Positions 5,018 to 8,063 of a stretch of 8,063 bases of DNA are shown here, piece after piece. The notes beneath the pieces were generated by a model that worked only from the letters and a program-made list of their open reading frames with translations, did not search any database and was not told where the DNA came from. The position numbers and the translations under genes are program-made. Every line of letters starts with the position of its first letter. Positions within the stretch are counted from its first letter, which is position 1. The DNA is from Pseudomonadota bacterium (lineage in GTDB: Bacteria > Bdellovibrionota > Bdellovibrionia > Bdellovibrionales > JAEYZS01): the NCBI GenBank assembly GCA_023427925.1, contig JAEYZS010000040.1, positions 1 to 8,063 on the forward strand. Direction: 5' to 3'.

Positions 5018-7096
5018 ATGCTTGAAAACTTCAAACACTATTTTTCCAGATGGAAAGAGTCTAAAAACTATAAACACGATTTAGATACTTTGCTTGGGAA
5101 AGCTAATCCTCGGGCTCCACTTCATGATCGACTGAATTGGATCGTGGATTTGATGCAATGGGTTCGTCACAAACGACATACTACCGATGATTATTCTGAA
5201 ATTAAGCATATCAAAGTTCCTACGGCTCGCATTCGGTTTTTGTTGATGGTGCTTGAACGCCATTTAGACTGGAAGGCAAACGTTGCAAAAACTCTTCGAT
5301 CGATCATCCATGACGTTCCGACGATGGAACTCTTTTCGGAAATTGGTTTGCCTCAAGAGTTCGGCGTCATCGCGGAATTTAAAAATAGATTTTTTAGTAA
5401 GATCATGCCCAATCGACCTTTGAGTGAGGGAATGGGGCAACTCTTTTCGGCGCTCTTCCCAGATGAGTATGATGTCGAGTGGTTATCGTCTCTCGATCCG
5501 CAGGTGATGAAAAAGGTCATCGACTTGTTCTATTTTCAGGTCAGTGAAGAAGAACGAAACTGGAATAATTTGCAAATTGATATTGAAGAAGCCCTCTTAA
5601 GCTTAGTCTCTCAAGTGAGTGCTACGGGTTTAAACTCAACTCTCCGAAAGAGAATGGGGCATACTACAAATTTTAGAGAGATACCTTTTTTTAAGTTGAG
5701 CCGAGAATTAGACGGTCTTTTAGCAGCATATGAATCGCATGATAAAGACCTCTTTTTAGATAAAGCAAAAGAGTTTAGGAAACTCATTTGGAACTGCATT
5801 CACTCTTTGAGGGAGGTCTACAAACATTTAAATCAATATGGGGTAAGCGTTTCTATTGTCTACCATGTTGAAGTTGCGCAGTCTCGCCTTAAGAGAGTTG
5901 ATGATCTTGTAGGATTCCTTGGTGCCAGGGATTTGGATGTTGAACTTTTAATGTATTTCCTTATTCAACTTGTTGAGGAGAATCAGGATAGAGAAAGTCT
6001 GACTGCTTTGTTTAACCAAAACGCAAGACTCCTCGCTCGGAAGATCGTTGATCGGAGTGCTGAAACGGGTGAACACTACATTACTCGCGATAAAGCAGAA
6101 TACAAAAAAATGTTCAAAAAAGCTGCAGGCGGAGGAGCTCTCACTGCAGGAACTGTTTATATAAAGTTTTTAATTGTTTCGATTAAGGCTCCGTTATTTA
6201 TTGAAGGGTTTTTGGCATCTCTTAATTATTCACTGAGCTTCTTAGCAATTCAGTTTAGCGGATTTACACTTGCAACTAAACAGCCTTCCATGACGGCGTC
6301 AGCTCTTGCTTCAAAAATGCAGTTTATTGATTCCGGAGAATCCGTAGAAGTTCTCATTGATGAAATCGTGCATCTGATTCGTTCACAGGTCGCAGGAGTA
6401 CTGGGTAACGTCTGTTTAGTGATTCCTGTGGTTCTAGCAATCGACACAATTGGATTTTATCTTTTTGGAAGTAATTTAGTGGGCGAAGAAAAGGCTGTTA
6501 AAATTATTGATTCCACAAACATTCTTGGGCCGACCGTGATTTTTGCAGCGTTCACTGGAGTGCTATTGTGGCTTTCAAGTATTTTTGCAGGGTGGATGGA
6601 TAACTGGTTTGTCTTTAATAATATGAAGGCGACTATCTCCCACAATCGAAAGCTCAATTTTATTTTTGGTCACGATGCCTGTAAGGTTGTCGGTAGTTTC
6701 TTTGAAAAAAACATCTCAGCAATTGCGGCCAGTGTTTCGTTGGGTTTTTTACTTGGATTTATACCAGAGCTTATGAAGTTTTTGGGTCTTGGCTTGGATG
6801 TCCGCCACGTCACACTTTCATCAGGGTCTCTGGCCGCGGCAATTCCACATTTTGGTTTTGAAGTTTTTAGAATGAAAGAGTTTTGGTTGGCTGCTTCAGG
6901 AATTGCGTTGATCGGTTGCTTGAATTTGGGTGTGAGCTTTGCGCTCGCCTTATTGACGGCGATAAAATCACGAAATATCAAGTCCATCCAAAGAGGTAGC
7001 ATTTATCGCGCGCTTTGGAATCGCTTTAAGAAAAAACCATTTAGCTTTTTCTATCCCGTAGAAAATAAACTCGTTATTGCAGAAAAGAAAGATTAG
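5018..7096 (+). CDS. gcr: Gcr-family protein ('site-specific recombinase' Pfam family), multi-pass membrane protein
   Basis: This is a 692-aa protein, about the usual length for the family. Residues 1-360 are a soluble, mostly helical charged domain. The conserved core follows: GEHYITRDKAEY (351-362), GGGALTAG (371-378), then SLNYSLSFLAIQFSGFTLAT with KQPSMTA (401-426), IFAGWMDNW (522-530) and LDVRHVTLSSGSLAAA (593-608). These are hallmark Gcr motifs. Hydrophobic segments at about 372-390, 391-418, 458-484, 502-526, 566-588 and 622-648 suggest five or six membrane passes. The C-terminal 45 residues are basic. The family takes its name from a gonococcal gene reported as a recombinase. I see no serine- or tyrosine-recombinase catalytic motif, and the layout fits a membrane protein better than a DNA enzyme. 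An in-frame TGA at 5012 makes 5018 the first possible start, and no good ribosome site precedes it, which hints at coupling to the secreted-protein gene upstream. Confidence 0.9.
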   Translation: MLENFKHYFSRWKESKNYKHDLDTLLGKANPRAPLHDRLNWIVDLMQWVRHKRHTTDDYSEIKHIKVPTARIRFLLMVLERHLDWKANVAKTLRSIIHDVPTMELFSEIGLPQEFGVIAEFKNRFFSKIMPNRPLSEGMGQLFSALFPDEYDVEWLSSLDPQVMKKVIDLFYFQVSEEERNWNNLQIDIEEALLSLVSQVSATGLNSTLRKRMGHTTNFREIPFFKLSRELDGLLAAYESHDKDLFLDKAKEFRKLIWNCIHSLREVYKHLNQYGVSVSIVYHVEVAQSRLKRVDDLVGFLGARDLDVELLMYFLIQLVEENQDRESLTALFNQNARLLARKIVDRSAETGEHYITRDKAEYKKMFKKAAGGGALTAGTVYIKFLIVSIKAPLFIEGFLASLNYSLSFLAIQFSGFTLATKQPSMTASALASKMQFIDSGESVEVLIDEIVHLIRSQVAGVLGNVCLVIPVVLAIDTIGFYLFGSNLVGEEKAVKIIDSTNILGPTVIFAAFTGVLLWLSSIFAGWMDNWFVFNNMKATISHNRKLNFIFGHDACKVVGSFFEKNISAIAASVSLGFLLGFIPELMKFLGLGLDVRHVTLSSGSLAAAIPHFGFEVFRMKEFWLAASGIALIGCLNLGVSFALALLTAIKSRNIKSIQRGSIYRALWNRFKKKPFSFFYPVENKLVIAEKKD

Positions 7097-7249
7097 TTAT
7101 TGGTTTGTAAACCAGCGAATAGCAATGGAAGCAAATCCAACAGTTAGAACGCCGCCGGCCAATAAGTTGATATAAAGAAAAGCCATAAACCCAAGTAAGG
7201 CTGCAAGTTTACCGTAAGAGATAGCTTTTGCTTTGATTTCTTCGTTCAT
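7097..7249 (-). CDS. Small (50-aa) membrane protein
   Basis: I translated this by hand from ATG at 7249 to TAA at 7097. The N-terminus is charged (MNEEIKAKAISYGK). A long hydrophobic run of about 30 residues follows (15-44), with a Gly-Gly at 32-33 that could mark the turn between two short helices or lie inside one long one. The end is basic and polar (RWFTNQ). GGAGAAAG on the minus strand leaves 6 bases from the GGAG core to the ATG, a strong ribosome site that makes a real gene likely despite its size. The stop codon directly abuts the gcr stop with no base between. The FG-GAP gene ends 70 bp upstream in the same direction. No family is recognised; a membrane-resident small protein is all the sequence supports. 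Confidence 0.75.
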   Translation of the reverse strand: MNEEIKAKAISYGKLAALLGFMAFLYINLLAGGVLTVGFASIAIRWFTNQ

Positions 7250-7264
7250 GACTTTCTCCAGAAT

Positions 7265-7304
7265 GTTATAGGTCAAAACTACAGAGGAACACCTGGAGAG
7301 TCAA
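7265..7304 (-). promoter_or_regulatory. Weak candidate promoter for the small membrane gene
   Basis: On the minus strand TTGACT (7304-7299) is followed after 17 bp by TAGTTT (7281-7276), a good -35 with a poor -10. A better -10-like TATAAC lies at 7270-7265 but lacks a -35. Either could serve the gene starting at 7249. Read-through from the FG-GAP gene is the alternative. Confidence 0.2.
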
Positions 7305-7317
7305 GCGGAACGAAAAC

Positions 7318-7332
7318 GCTTAATTATTAAGC
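7318..7332. repeat. Near-palindrome over the FG-GAP stop codon
   Basis: GCTTAAT (7318-7324) and ATTAAGC (7326-7332) are perfect reverse complements around a single T. The loop is too small for a normal terminator and no T-run follows. It may be chance or a protein site. Confidence 0.3.
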
Positions 7333-8063
7333 AGCTGATTGCTCGGAACGCATCTAGGTTCATAGAATGAGTTTTGAGTATTTCTGCGAAAGGTCTTAGC
7401 TTGGGCGTCGTTGGTTGGAGTCCAAGACGTAGCTTTAAGTGCAGTAGTAACGTTACTTACAAAATAAGCGTGTTGGTTCCAAACAGGTAAAGTCTTCATC
7501 CAAGCTTCCGAAGAACTCGCTTCAAAAACCCGGAGTCCTCTTGAGAGCTCGCCACTGTAATCTGTTGAAACCAAGACGATTTCAGCGGTCCCATTGCCAT
7601 CAACATCAACAACGATAGGGTTTTCTCTGTGAGTCCCTGAGGGATTGACTATCTCAAAGAGCACATGAAGATCAATATCCGAAGTCATGTGAAAGATTCT
7701 AAAATGCGTTTCATCGCTATATAGAATTTCTTGTTTTCCGTCACCATTGAAATCAAACGAAGAAATTCCTGTTGAAAGTGAAGAACAGTCTTGAGTGACG
7801 CTGGCTGCAGTTTTGTTCCCTTTGCTATCAAAGATAGTCAGCGATCTTCCTGTAGCAACAGCGATATCAATTTTTCCATCGCCATTAAAGTCGCCTAAAG
7901 TCGCAGGGCCTCCCCCGATTATAGGAGTTCCATTTGGTCTACATATTAAGTCAGAATGTTCATATAAGTTTTTTCGAGTGATTTCTTGTCCTGTGATTCC
8001 ATTTTGAATAATGAGTGTTCCATTTCCGCTGGTGATAATTTCTAATCCCGCATGATCTGGATC
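7320..8063 (-). CDS. FG-GAP / VCBS repeat protein, C-terminal 247 residues (N-terminus outside window)
   Basis: The minus-strand frame is open from base 8063 to TAA at 7320, so the gene enters from the right and the ATG at 7688 is internal. Numbering the visible residues, three repeat loops with Asp/Asn/Gly ligands typical of calcium-binding FG-GAP blades appear: GDFNGDGKIDIAVA (57-70), DFNGDGKQEILY (104-115) and DVDGNGTAEIVLV (153-165). Each is followed by a beta strand, as in integrin-like propellers. The end carries WNQHAYFVSNV (195-205) and a following TFRRN, a C-terminal module often seen after such repeats in secreted bacterial proteins. It is probably exported or surface-associated and used in binding, but no signal peptide is visible because the start is missing. 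Two cysteines at 41 and 93 and one near the end (238) are present. A 15-bp near-palindrome (7318-7332) overlaps the stop. Confidence 0.88.
   Translation of the reverse strand, partial: DPDHAGLEIITSGNGTLIIQNGITGQEITRKNLYEHSDLICRPNGTPIIGGGPATLGDFNGDGKIDIAVATGRSLTIFDSKGNKTAASVTQDCSSLSTGISSFDFNGDGKQEILYSDETHFRIFHMTSDIDLHVLFEIVNPSGTHRENPIVVDVDGNGTAEIVLVSTDYSGELSRGLRVFEASSSEAWMKTLPVWNQHAYFVSNVTTALKATSWTPTNDAQAKTFRRNTQNSFYEPRCVPSNQLLNN

Noticed and set aside
6670..7002. Minus-strand open frame of 110 codons
   Set aside because: It is antisense to the conserved C-terminal part of gcr and has no supporting start signal.
7795..8007. Plus-strand open frame of 70 codons
   Set aside because: It is antisense to the FG-GAP repeats, which are clear on the minus strand.

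Overview
The window looks like a piece of a Gram-negative bacterial chromosome of moderate to low G+C. Nearly every gene encodes an envelope protein: there are signal peptides, a lipobox, an AsmA-like DUF748 protein, a probable outer-membrane barrel, a Gcr-family membrane protein and an FG-GAP/VCBS repeat protein. The gene style (many small secreted orphans, strong GGAG ribosome sites, AT-leaning codons) resembles Bdellovibrio-like predatory bacteria. That assignment is inference and no marker gene is present. I see no tRNA, rRNA, transposase, phage gene or CRISPR array.

Left part, minus strand (read right to left): a small cysteine-containing lipoprotein (2539-2147), a DUF748/AsmA-like inner-membrane-anchored periplasmic protein (2064-940), and an unrecognised secreted protein running off the left edge (768-1). 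The first two are 82 bp apart and could be co-transcribed. A dyad and direct-repeat element lies in the gap before the third.

Middle: a 558-bp divergent intergenic region (2540-3097) with several small dyads separates the lipoprotein from a plus-strand secreted, porin-like protein (3098-4285). That gene ends in a textbook rho-independent terminator (4342-4382).

Right part, plus strand: a 135-aa secreted protein of unknown function (4587-4994) is followed after 23 bp by a full-length Gcr-family protein of 692 aa (5018-7096). The family is named 'site-specific recombinase', but this protein reads as a multi-pass membrane protein.

Right edge, minus strand: an FG-GAP/VCBS repeat protein enters from beyond the window and ends at 7320. 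It is followed by a 50-aa one- or two-helix membrane protein (7249-7097) whose stop codon directly abuts the gcr stop codon.

The genes do not form an obvious pathway beyond the shared envelope theme. I did not find a convincing new multi-gene system. The most interesting items are the secreted protein/Gcr pair, the small membrane gene abutting gcr, and the structured 558-bp divergent region.
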